Source of the DNA: Alteromonas macleodii
GTDB taxonomy: Bacteria > Pseudomonadota > Gammaproteobacteria > Enterobacterales > Alteromonadaceae
Direction of reading: 5' to 3'
Assembly (NCBI RefSeq): GCF_903772925.1
Contig: NZ_LR812090.1
Location: 2,500,333-2,564,332 of the forward strand
Length of the DNA: 64,000 nt
Below, one piece after another: positions 13,056 to 20,740 of the stretch (within the stretch, counting starts at the first letter, position 1; each line of letters starts with the position of its first letter). Under the pieces are notes generated by a model. It did no database searches. It saw only the letters and a list, made by a program, of their open reading frames with translations, and was not told the DNA's origin. Position numbers and translations under genes: made by a program.

Positions 13056-14813
13056 TTAGCGCCCTACTGCAATGCCTTCTCTGCGAGGATCTGCACCGCC
13101 AATTAGTTTACCTGACTTAAACTGAATTCCGTGAAGACCGCTGTTTAAATCGACGACTTTAACCTTGTGGCCAAGCGCTTTTAATGGCTCTTCGAGCTCG
13201 GCTATCGGCGTGCCCTTCTCTAACGCCGTATAGTCGTTTCTATTAGTTATTTTAGGTAAGTTGATAGCCTGTTGAATATCCAAGCCGAAGTCTAAAACAC
13301 CAATTAGGGTTTGAGCGACATAGCTTACAATTCGAGAGCCGCCAGGCGAGCCTACAACAACCTCAAGGTTGCCTTCTTTGTCGAACACCATTGTAGGGCT
13401 CATCGCGCTTCTAGGGCGTTTACCAGGCTCTACGCGATTTGGTACAGGAAAACGGTTTTTAGTTGGCGAAAATGAAAAGTCGGTAAGCTGATTATTAAGC
13501 AGGAAGCCTTCTACCATAATCCCAGAACCAAACATAAATTCAATGCTGGTTGTCATTGATACTGCGTTACCTTCTTTGTCTACGATAGAGACGTGGGAGG
13601 TGTTTGGCAGTTCCATTGACGTACCAAGCGCAACATTCGCATCAGCGTACGGATTACCCGCGCGCTTGCGACGCCACTCTTTATCAACAGCAATATTCTC
13701 AGCCCGGCGCTCAAGATAAGCCGTATTGATCATGGCCGCAAACGGCAGGTTAGTAAAATCGCTATCCGCTATAAACTTCTCGCGATCGGCATACGAAAGC
13801 GCACTTGCCTGCGTGTACAAGTTCGCAAACTCTACTGAATCTGGCGCATACTGGCTAAGGTTAAAACCCTCTAACATTTTAAGAATTTGATAAACGTTCA
13901 CACCACCAGAGCTAGGCGGTGCCATACCGCAAATACGCTTTTCGTGATATAACCCACAAACAGGTTCACGCTTTACAGGCTCGTAGCTTGCTAAGTCTTC
14001 TAATGTCATCTGACCTGGATTGATTTCAGCGCTGTTTACCGCTTTTACTATTTTTTCGGCAACTTCGCCTTTCAATAAATAGTCGCTGCCCTTTTCCGCA
14101 ATACCTCTTAGGGTTTTAGCTAACTTTTTGTTTTTCTTAACCGTGCCTTCTTTTAACGGCAGGCCTGCAGGGAAGAAATAAGTAGAGCTTGCAGGAAACG
14201 TTTTAAGACCAGGGTGATAGTCCAATGCAACAAGTTTGGCTAAACGCGGCGATACTTTAAAGCCGTCTTCAGCTGTTTTGATTGTATCGTCAAACAGCGT
14301 ATTCCAAGGTAGCTTACCAAACTCACCCTGCGCCATTTCTAACGCTTTCACTGCACCGGGCACGCCTACTGACTTACCGCCAACTACGGCATCTAACCAG
14401 CGCATTGGCTTATTACCTTCAATAAACCAATGAGAATTGACAGCTTTCGGCGCTGTTTCACGGCCATCGAAGGTGTGAAGTACTTTGTTCTTATTATCCC
14501 AATAAAGGATAAATGCACCACCACCGATGCCCGACGATTGCGGCTCAACCAGAGAAAGCATTGATTGAACAGCCACGGCAGCGTCTATGGCGCTGCCGCC
14601 TTTTTCTAAAACATTTTTCCCCGCCCATGACGCATAGGGGTTTGCCGCCACAACCATATAGTCTTTGGCTTCAAAGGCCTTTTTCTCTATGTAGCCTGTT
14701 GCCGCTTCAGGCTCACCAACTTCGCGAGCTTGTTTAGCGTTCGCTCCAAAAATGAAGCAACTAGATAATGCAAGTGTAACTACTGAAGCTCTGAACAAAG
14801 CACTGCGTCTCAA
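13056..14813 (-). CDS. ggt: Gamma-glutamyltransferase
   Basis: A 585-aa precursor with an N-terminal signal. DGRETAP (Arg about 118) is the substrate-binding arginine region. NTSHVSIVD (Thr about 405) is the autoprocessing site and catalytic threonine at the start of the small subunit, and GSPGGSRI is the late conserved glycine motif. It should mature into large and small subunits in the periplasm and cleave or transfer gamma-glutamyl groups, for example from glutathione. It lies 14 bases after the enoyl-CoA hydratase gene on the same strand, so they are likely cotranscribed. Confidence 0.92.
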   Translation of the reverse strand: MRRSALFRASVVTLALSSCFIFGANAKQAREVGEPEAATGYIEKKAFEAKDYMVVAANPYASWAGKNVLEKGGSAIDAAVAVQSMLSLVEPQSSGIGGGAFILYWDNKNKVLHTFDGRETAPKAVNSHWFIEGNKPMRWLDAVVGGKSVGVPGAVKALEMAQGEFGKLPWNTLFDDTIKTAEDGFKVSPRLAKLVALDYHPGLKTFPASSTYFFPAGLPLKEGTVKKNKKLAKTLRGIAEKGSDYLLKGEVAEKIVKAVNSAEINPGQMTLEDLASYEPVKREPVCGLYHEKRICGMAPPSSGGVNVYQILKMLEGFNLSQYAPDSVEFANLYTQASALSYADREKFIADSDFTNLPFAAMINTAYLERRAENIAVDKEWRRKRAGNPYADANVALGTSMELPNTSHVSIVDKEGNAVSMTTSIEFMFGSGIMVEGFLLNNQLTDFSFSPTKNRFPVPNRVEPGKRPRSAMSPTMVFDKEGNLEVVVGSPGGSRIVSYVAQTLIGVLDFGLDIQQAINLPKITNRNDYTALEKGTPIAELEEPLKALGHKVKVVDLNSGLHGIQFKSGKLIGGADPRREGIAVGR

Positions 14814-14827
14814 AATAATACTTCCTC

Positions 14828-15592
14828 TTATTTAAATTTTTCGGGGTTAATTGGCCGTTTTTTTAGAAACGCATCAAACGCTTCTTGGGCTGCGGTTGTG
14901 CCCAACGCTTCTAAAAATATATCGAACTCTTCATTCATTTGTTGGTTCGTTCGCTCCCCATCGCCTTTTAATAACGCTTTAGTTTGTCTAAGCGAGAATG
15001 AAGGCTTGGCAACGAGTTTGTCTACCGTTGATTGAACAGTTTGCTCTATTTCTTTCGCGTCGATTATTTTAGTTAAGATACCAAATTGATAAGCATCGGC
15101 AGACGTAAAGGGTTCACCTAGCATTAACCATTCTGCCGCTTTGATATGACCCGCAACCTTAGGCAAAAGATAACTTGATGCATACTCGGGAACAAGCCCT
15201 AAGTTGATGAACGGTAGAACAAATCGGGTATCTGGTGTGGCGTATACAAAATCGCAGTGCAGTAAAAGCGTTGTGCCTATCCCTACCGCCAAGCCGTGAA
15301 CTTGTGCAATAACCGGTAAGTGGCAGGCGGCAAGTGCGCGCATAAAGGCAGCGGTCTCAGGCACTTGGGCGTGATCTTGTTGCTGCGCAAAGTCGCCAAT
15401 ATCATTCCCCGCGGTAAAACAATCACCGGCACCTTTTATCACCACCACTTTCGTTAAGCCATCATTCTTAACACCTAATATGGCATTCGCCATTTCTTGG
15501 TACATATCGCGCGTTAACGCATTTTTCTTGTCGGTGCGGTTGAGCGTAATGGTTAAGCATTGCTGATTATTTTCGGTAATGATGTAGGACAT
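14828..15592 (-). CDS. Enoyl-CoA hydratase/isomerase (crotonase) family protein
   Basis: A 254-aa crotonase. NRTDKKNALTRDMYQEM at the start, FTAGNDIGDF and VHGLAVGIGTTLLLHCDFVYA form the CoA-binding and oxyanion-hole regions, followed by FVLPFINLGLVPEYASSYLLP. Residues in the active-site loop suggest a hydratase or isomerase (PECI/enoyl-CoA isomerase type), not a confirmed hydratase. The frame opens at a GTG six bases earlier, but the ATG with AGGAG five bases upstream is preferred. Confidence 0.87.
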   Translation of the reverse strand: MSYIITENNQQCLTITLNRTDKKNALTRDMYQEMANAILGVKNDGLTKVVVIKGAGDCFTAGNDIGDFAQQQDHAQVPETAAFMRALAACHLPVIAQVHGLAVGIGTTLLLHCDFVYATPDTRFVLPFINLGLVPEYASSYLLPKVAGHIKAAEWLMLGEPFTSADAYQFGILTKIIDAKEIEQTVQSTVDKLVAKPSFSLRQTKALLKGDGERTNQQMNEEFDIFLEALGTTAAQEAFDAFLKKRPINPEKFK

Positions 15593-15704
15593 GATCACTC
15601 CTTTTCTGTCGTCTTTTTTATTTCGGGTGTACTTCAGTTTTCACCCAGTAGGCAATTTCTGTATCATAGCCAGCAAATTCTGAATTCAAAAATAACTAAC
15701 ACTG

Positions 15705-16289
15705 ATGATGTCACTGCCGTTTTCGCTTAAGTATAGCGCTGGTCCTTTATTTATAGCGCTATGCTCCGTTGTCGCGTTTTTCTTTGAGCCTATGTCTGGC
15801 AATTATTTGGCTTACGACAGATATGCCATTCAAGGCCTAGAGACTTGGCGTATAGTCAGCGGCAATATCGTGCACACCAATGGCTACCACCTACTTTTAA
15901 ATTTAGCAGGTCTGGCGCTGTTGTGGGCCTTGCATGGTGAACATTATCGCATTGGCTTGTACTTAAAAGTTTTCGTGTGGTGCTGCTTAGGAACCAGTGT
16001 CGGTCTTTATTTCTTCTCTCCAGATCTGATTTGGTACGCCGGTTTGTCAGGCGCACTACACGGTATTTTCGCATGGGGTGCTTGTGTGGATATTAAAGAA
16101 AAGATGAAGTCGGGTTGGTTGTTACTTCTTGGCTTAGCCTTGAAAGTAGGATACGAACAAATTGACGGTAGCAGCAAACAAGTTGCTAACCTAATTGACG
16201 CAAAAGTTGCCGTAGATGCGCATTTATTCGGCGCGCTTACCGGTATCGCAATCTTTTTACTTATGTTTATTACGGCGAAAAGAAAATAG
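15705..16289 (+). CDS. rrtA: Rhombosortase (GlyGly-CTERM-type intramembrane protease)
   Basis: A 194-aa rhomboid-family membrane protein with about six membrane helices. The catalytic serine is in WYAGLSGALHG (Ser about 115) and the histidine in DAHLFGALTG (His about 173); HTNGYHLLLN (57-66) is the other conserved His/Asn region. The short length and GLSGALHG motif match rhombosortases, which process proteins with a GlyGly-CTERM tail in Gram-negatives. No GlyGly-CTERM protein was seen in this window, so substrates must be elsewhere. A second ATG follows at once (15708). Confidence 0.85.
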   Translation: MMSLPFSLKYSAGPLFIALCSVVAFFFEPMSGNYLAYDRYAIQGLETWRIVSGNIVHTNGYHLLLNLAGLALLWALHGEHYRIGLYLKVFVWCCLGTSVGLYFFSPDLIWYAGLSGALHGIFAWGACVDIKEKMKSGWLLLLGLALKVGYEQIDGSSKQVANLIDAKVAVDAHLFGALTGIAIFLLMFITAKRK

Positions 16290-16379
16290 AAACTAGAGCG
16301 ATATAGCGTCACTCTTTTTGCGCATTTTGATTTGTTAAAACAGATTAACGTGCTGAAGCAAAAAAAAGAAGATTTAAAA

Positions 16380-16412
16380 AAAGGCCCGAATTCATTGAAT
16401 TTGGGCCTTTTT
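16380..16412. terminator. Bidirectional intrinsic terminator
   Basis: Strong stem AAGGCCCGAATTC / GAATTTGGGCCTT (one G-T pair) with a three-base loop, T-run on the right and A-run on the left. Ends rrtA (+) and the S9 peptidase gene (-). Confidence 0.9.
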
Positions 16413-16499
16413 TGTAAGCTTTTTTTTCCGTCCTTAATAGCTACCGCGCTGTGAGCAACTCAGTGGCTCTTAATCACTGGGTTGCACTCGCATTTCTGC

Positions 16500-18995
16500 C
16501 TATAAGTTTTCTTCGAATAGCTTGTATATACGACGGTATTCATCAAGCCAAGAGCTTGGTTGTACGAAGCCATGTGGCTCTACCGGATAAATTGCCGTTT
16601 CAAAATCTTCCTTTTCGAGCTCGATAAGGCGCTGTACCAATCGCACGGTGTCGTGGAAAAACACATTGTCATCAACCATAGGCGCATTGATAAGCAATGG
16701 CTTTTCTAGCCCATCTGCGAAATAAATTGGCGAGCTACGCTCAAACGCAATGGGGTCGATATCAGGCGTATTCAGAATATTAGCCGTATATGGCGTGTTG
16801 TAATGGGCCCAATCAGTTACCGGACGAAGTGCTGCACCTGCCGCAAACAGATCTGGCGCGGTAAACATAGACATAAAGGTTAAGAAGCCGCCGTATGAAC
16901 CGCCGTATGTGCCAATACGCTCACGATCTACATTTGCATTTTCGACAAGCCAGTTCACACCATCACGCAAATCTTGCACTTCAGGCGTACCCATTTGACG
17001 ATAAATAGCGGTTCGCCAATCACGTCCGTAGCCAGCACTAGCGCGATAATCCATATCTAGTACGACATAGCCTTGCTGCACTAGCATGCTATGGAACATG
17101 TATTCTCTAAAGTAACCAGACCACCCCATGTGGGCGTTTTGCAAATAGCCTGCACCGTGATTAAACACTACCGCTTTATTTGGTGCCGACTTATCGTAAT
17201 TTTCCGGTAGATACACTCGTGCGTAGATAGGTGCATCGGTATGCGACGATTCAATAGCAACGATGTTAGGCACCGCCCAAGGAAGTGCGTTGAAAGTAGC
17301 GCTGGTGCTTTGTGTAATTTGCTTTGCTGCAGTTGTTTCATCTGCAGGCTTAATGTAAAGCTCTTGTGGCTGATTAACTTTACTATGGCTTAGCAGCAAA
17401 TTTTTACCATCAGGGCTAAGTGAGTAATCTGTCATACCATTCAAATCAGTCATGGTATCGATGGTGTTGTCACTTAAATCAGCACGATAAACTTCGTAAA
17501 GCCCCGGATGCTCCATGTTTGCTTTAAAGTAGATATAGTTGTCATCGCCAGAAAGGGTTAGATCGTCAACAATAAAACGGCCACTGGTTAGCGCGACAGG
17601 TTTCTCGCCTGGTTTTTGAATGTATAAATGCGAATAACCGGTATGCTCAGACTGATAGTAAAGCGTCTCGCTGTCATTTAGCCAATCAAACGCGTTGAAA
17701 CGGTAGTTTACCCACGCATCGTCATGAAGCCTGTGTTGATTTTCTAGCGTTTTATTTGCTAGGTCGACCGTTGCAATCCAGCGGTCTTTATTGTCCCACG
17801 CTTCTAGCATAACAGCAACGGCGTTACCGTTTTTGTGCCAGCGAATCGAAGGTTTGGTCCAGTACCAGCTCTGCAGTAAGGTAATGTCGCGCGGCAAACG
17901 ATTAACTTCATAGGTCTCGCCTTTTGCTTTCGCGTTTTCAGCTTTTACGTCAGCAAGAACATCGTCGTTGTAGCCAGGCAAATTAAAGTATTTAAGTTCA
18001 CTCTTCTCGCCAGTTTTTAAATTAAGCAGCCACAGTTCATGATTTACCGACTCTGCATCTGCCACACGTTGGCGTACCGGCTTCGCAGCAATTCGACTGT
18101 CTTCTTGAATGTAGTGCGGCATGATATCGCTATCATCGCGAGTCGGCTTACTTTCAGTGGTTGCTACTACTGCGAAGTTACCCGCAGGTGATACGCTGAT
18201 ACCCGCTAACCGATGCGACTTATCAAAGTAAAATGGCGTGGGCGCTACACTGCTGTTTTCTTTGGCCAACGCTTTATGCGCGTCATCTTTTTCTTGCCTG
18301 TTTTTGCGCTGTAGTTTGATATATTCCACCAGCGACTGCTGCTGCTCGGCAATATAATCTTTAGGCGGCTCAACCGCTTTGGGCTCGTCGCTGAACTCCC
18401 AGCTCAACAATTCTTCGCGGGTGCCGTTAGACAGGTCTATAGCTATGAATTTGTTACCGCTTAACGCCATTAAACGACCATCGGTCATAAATGAAAGCGT
18501 AGATAGCGTATTACCGCCACGCGCGATACGCACGGTTTCACCGTTGGTAAACTGCACATAAACACTGTCTTCAAATGAATAAGCAATCACACCATCTTTT
18601 CTTACTACGCGTTCGTCAAAACGGTACTTGTGTAAATCTGATAGCGGTGCTTTTACGGCATTTGCAGGGTTAGAAAGCTCTGCAATATAGACATCTGTCA
18701 GTGCACTATTCTGTCTTTCTTTTTCAAAAACAATTTTATCGCCATTGACCGACCAACCCATAGCCTCTGGCAACGCGCCAATCCATTGAGGATCTGACAT
18801 AATTTGCTTCAGTGTGATTTCACCTTTTTGCGTGCTGTTCTGAGGCGCGACATCTGGTGTGACGGTTTGCTGAACTGTGGCAGCAGGAAGCGATGTAGAC
18901 GTTGTTTGACTCGATGGTTCGTTAGTAGTGCTTGCACATCCGCCTAGCGCAAAGGTAACACTAGCCGCAATGAGTAAAGAAGAGTATTTTTTCAT
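16500..18995 (-). CDS. S9 family peptidase, DPP-IV-like lipoprotein
   Basis: An 831-aa lipoprotein precursor (lipobox LGGC, Cys about 19) with a beta-propeller N-terminal region and an alpha/beta-hydrolase C-terminus. Catalytic residues: Ser about 700 in GTYGGSYGGF, Asp about 775 in MVDDN, His about 808 in EPHGF. S9 enzymes of this type release dipeptides or short peptides from oligopeptides. The lipobox and Ser-rich linker suggest a periplasmic or outer-membrane location. Stands alone on the minus strand. Together with ggt, the S46 peptidase and the second S9 peptidase it indicates peptide use. Confidence 0.9.
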   Translation of the reverse strand: MKKYSSLLIAASVTFALGGCASTTNEPSSQTTSTSLPAATVQQTVTPDVAPQNSTQKGEITLKQIMSDPQWIGALPEAMGWSVNGDKIVFEKERQNSALTDVYIAELSNPANAVKAPLSDLHKYRFDERVVRKDGVIAYSFEDSVYVQFTNGETVRIARGGNTLSTLSFMTDGRLMALSGNKFIAIDLSNGTREELLSWEFSDEPKAVEPPKDYIAEQQQSLVEYIKLQRKNRQEKDDAHKALAKENSSVAPTPFYFDKSHRLAGISVSPAGNFAVVATTESKPTRDDSDIMPHYIQEDSRIAAKPVRQRVADAESVNHELWLLNLKTGEKSELKYFNLPGYNDDVLADVKAENAKAKGETYEVNRLPRDITLLQSWYWTKPSIRWHKNGNAVAVMLEAWDNKDRWIATVDLANKTLENQHRLHDDAWVNYRFNAFDWLNDSETLYYQSEHTGYSHLYIQKPGEKPVALTSGRFIVDDLTLSGDDNYIYFKANMEHPGLYEVYRADLSDNTIDTMTDLNGMTDYSLSPDGKNLLLSHSKVNQPQELYIKPADETTAAKQITQSTSATFNALPWAVPNIVAIESSHTDAPIYARVYLPENYDKSAPNKAVVFNHGAGYLQNAHMGWSGYFREYMFHSMLVQQGYVVLDMDYRASAGYGRDWRTAIYRQMGTPEVQDLRDGVNWLVENANVDRERIGTYGGSYGGFLTFMSMFTAPDLFAAGAALRPVTDWAHYNTPYTANILNTPDIDPIAFERSSPIYFADGLEKPLLINAPMVDDNVFFHDTVRLVQRLIELEKEDFETAIYPVEPHGFVQPSSWLDEYRRIYKLFEENL

Positions 18996-19174
18996 TATTT
19001 TAAGTCGTTGTTATGTAAAAATCGTTAACATTATACGCAGAGCCGCTGCTAAAGCGCTAACGTTCATCGATTGAGATAGTGAACCAAACGTAAACCATCC
19101 TCGTTTATGGTTTTGGAATAAGGTCCGTTGTACTTTGACAAAATAACAAAAATTAACTGATGAGGTAAAACACT

Positions 19175-19729
19175 ATGAAAGCCAGAGGTTTTATACCAGC
19201 ACTGCTTGTACTCAGCTCTTTCACGTCAGCTAGCTTTGCGAACGAGTGCCCTAGCGTACTTAAATTTATGAAGCGTAAGCTCAATTCACAAGAAACGGTG
19301 AATTTGTGTAGTGAATATGGGGGAAAGACACTACTTGTCGTTAACACTGCCAGCTATTGTGGTTTTACGCCACAATTTGAAGGGTTAGAAGCGCTATACA
19401 GTGACTATAAAGATAAGGACTTTGTCGTACTTGGTTTCCCTTCACACGATTTCAATCAAGAAGACAGCGATGAGGGCAAAACGGCAGAATTATGCGAACT
19501 AACCTACGGCGTTAAATTTCCTATGTTTGAACCTATATCGGTGAAAGGTGACGACGCAGACCCAATGTATCGAATGCTAAAAACCGCCACCGGCAAAGCA
19601 CCGTCTTGGAACTTTAATAAGTACCTTATTGACAGCACAGGTAAACAAATCACTCACTACCCTAGCTCGACTAAACCTACAGACCCTGACTTCATTGCCG
19701 ATGTTGAAGCACTTATCAAGGGTGAATAG
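19175..19729 (+). CDS. Glutathione peroxidase family protein, exported
   Basis: A 184-aa protein with a signal peptide (cleavage near 22, SFAN). The peroxidatic Cys is about 62 in NTASYCGFTPQFEGL and the Trp/Asn pair about 145-146 in PSWNFNKYL. The usual catalytic Gln in FPxNQF is replaced: here FPSHDFNQED (Asp about 92), and the neighbouring resolving Cys is Ser. A thiol peroxidase role in the periplasm is likely, but the electron donor is unknown. GAGG ribosome site before the ATG. Confidence 0.85.
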   Translation: MKARGFIPALLVLSSFTSASFANECPSVLKFMKRKLNSQETVNLCSEYGGKTLLVVNTASYCGFTPQFEGLEALYSDYKDKDFVVLGFPSHDFNQEDSDEGKTAELCELTYGVKFPMFEPISVKGDDADPMYRMLKTATGKAPSWNFNKYLIDSTGKQITHYPSSTKPTDPDFIADVEALIKGE

Positions 19730-19794
19730 GTTTTCGCTTGTTCATTTTCGTTTAATCAAAAAGAATATTCGCAAAAAGTTTTGGTCATAAAAAA

Positions 19795-19815
19795 GCCCCG
19801 CGTAATACGCGGGGC
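19795..19815 (-). terminator. Intrinsic terminator
   Basis: Arms GCCCCGCGT/ACGCGGGGC with a three-base loop. The A-run to the left becomes the U-run for minus-strand transcription, so it ends the AzoR-type gene. Confidence 0.85.
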
Positions 19816-19898
19816 AAACAAGCACACTCAACTTGGAACACACTTTTAGCTGAAAACATACTTCCTACGTTTTAGCTAACTGCATTAATTTAGTGTGC

Positions 19899-20501
19899 TT
19901 AGTCGTTAGTTAGTTCAATAATTTTTTCACTTGCATCGGCAAAAGCCTTGTTTGCTTGCTCTTCACCCATGTTAAGTCCTTCAGCATAAACGAATTGTAC
20001 ATCGCTAATACCTATGAAATTTAAAAAGTGTTTTAAGTATGGCGTTTGTGTATCGAAGTCCGACCCAGCATAAACTCCACCGCGAGCAGCAAAAACCGTA
20101 GCTGATTTATTTTCCAGCAAACCAACAGGGCCAGTCTCGGTATATTTAAACGTTATGCCCGCTCGTGCAATGCGATCGAAGTAGGCTTTCAAACTAGATG
20201 GAATACCAAAGTTGTACATTGGCACTGCCAATACAATTTCATCAGCGGCTTTTACTGCTTCAACAATATCGTCCGAGATCTTCGCTAGTGCTTGTTGAGA
20301 CTCATCTCGCTCTGCTGCATCAGTCATCCACGCTTGCATCTCTACGCCCGTTAAGTGAGGTAGCGCCAGTGAGGCTACATCCACGCGGTTAATATGTACT
20401 GAGCCATCACTTTCAATTTTTGAAAGATATTCGTCTGCTATTTTTGAAGAATTGCCTTGTTCGCCACTAAGGCTGGAAAATATAGCTAAAACTGTTTTCA
20501 T
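19899..20501 (-). CDS. azoR: FMN-dependent NADH:quinone oxidoreductase / azoreductase
   Basis: A 200-aa AzoR-family flavodoxin-like protein. N-terminal FSSLSGEQGNSSKIADEYL is the FMN phosphate loop, VPMYNFGIPSSLKAYFDRIARAGITFKYTE is the family signature, and AARGGVYAGSDFDTQTPYLKHFLNFIGI is the characteristic C-terminal region. Reduces quinones and azo compounds at the expense of NADH. The frame begins four codons earlier, but the second ATG has a GGAG site at proper distance and gives the usual start MKTVLAIFSS. Confidence 0.92.
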   Translation of the reverse strand: MKTVLAIFSSLSGEQGNSSKIADEYLSKIESDGSVHINRVDVASLALPHLTGVEMQAWMTDAAERDESQQALAKISDDIVEAVKAADEIVLAVPMYNFGIPSSLKAYFDRIARAGITFKYTETGPVGLLENKSATVFAARGGVYAGSDFDTQTPYLKHFLNFIGISDVQFVYAEGLNMGEEQANKAFADASEKIIELTND

Positions 20502-20740
20502 GCCGCACTCCAATGTTCGTTGTTTGGTTAATACACAACTATGTTAGCGGATTAAGGTTGGATGAAAATCTCAAAAATATGAGGTAACCATTCTAATTTT
20601 CAGAACGAAAGTAGGCAAAATGAAACCTTTGTAAATTACTTGAAAACATTACATTACGTTAATGTTGCAAGGAGGATGATCTTCTCTTATTTGCCTCGCG
20701 TAATCGAGTTTGCCACAACACAATAAAGAGGATACAAAAA

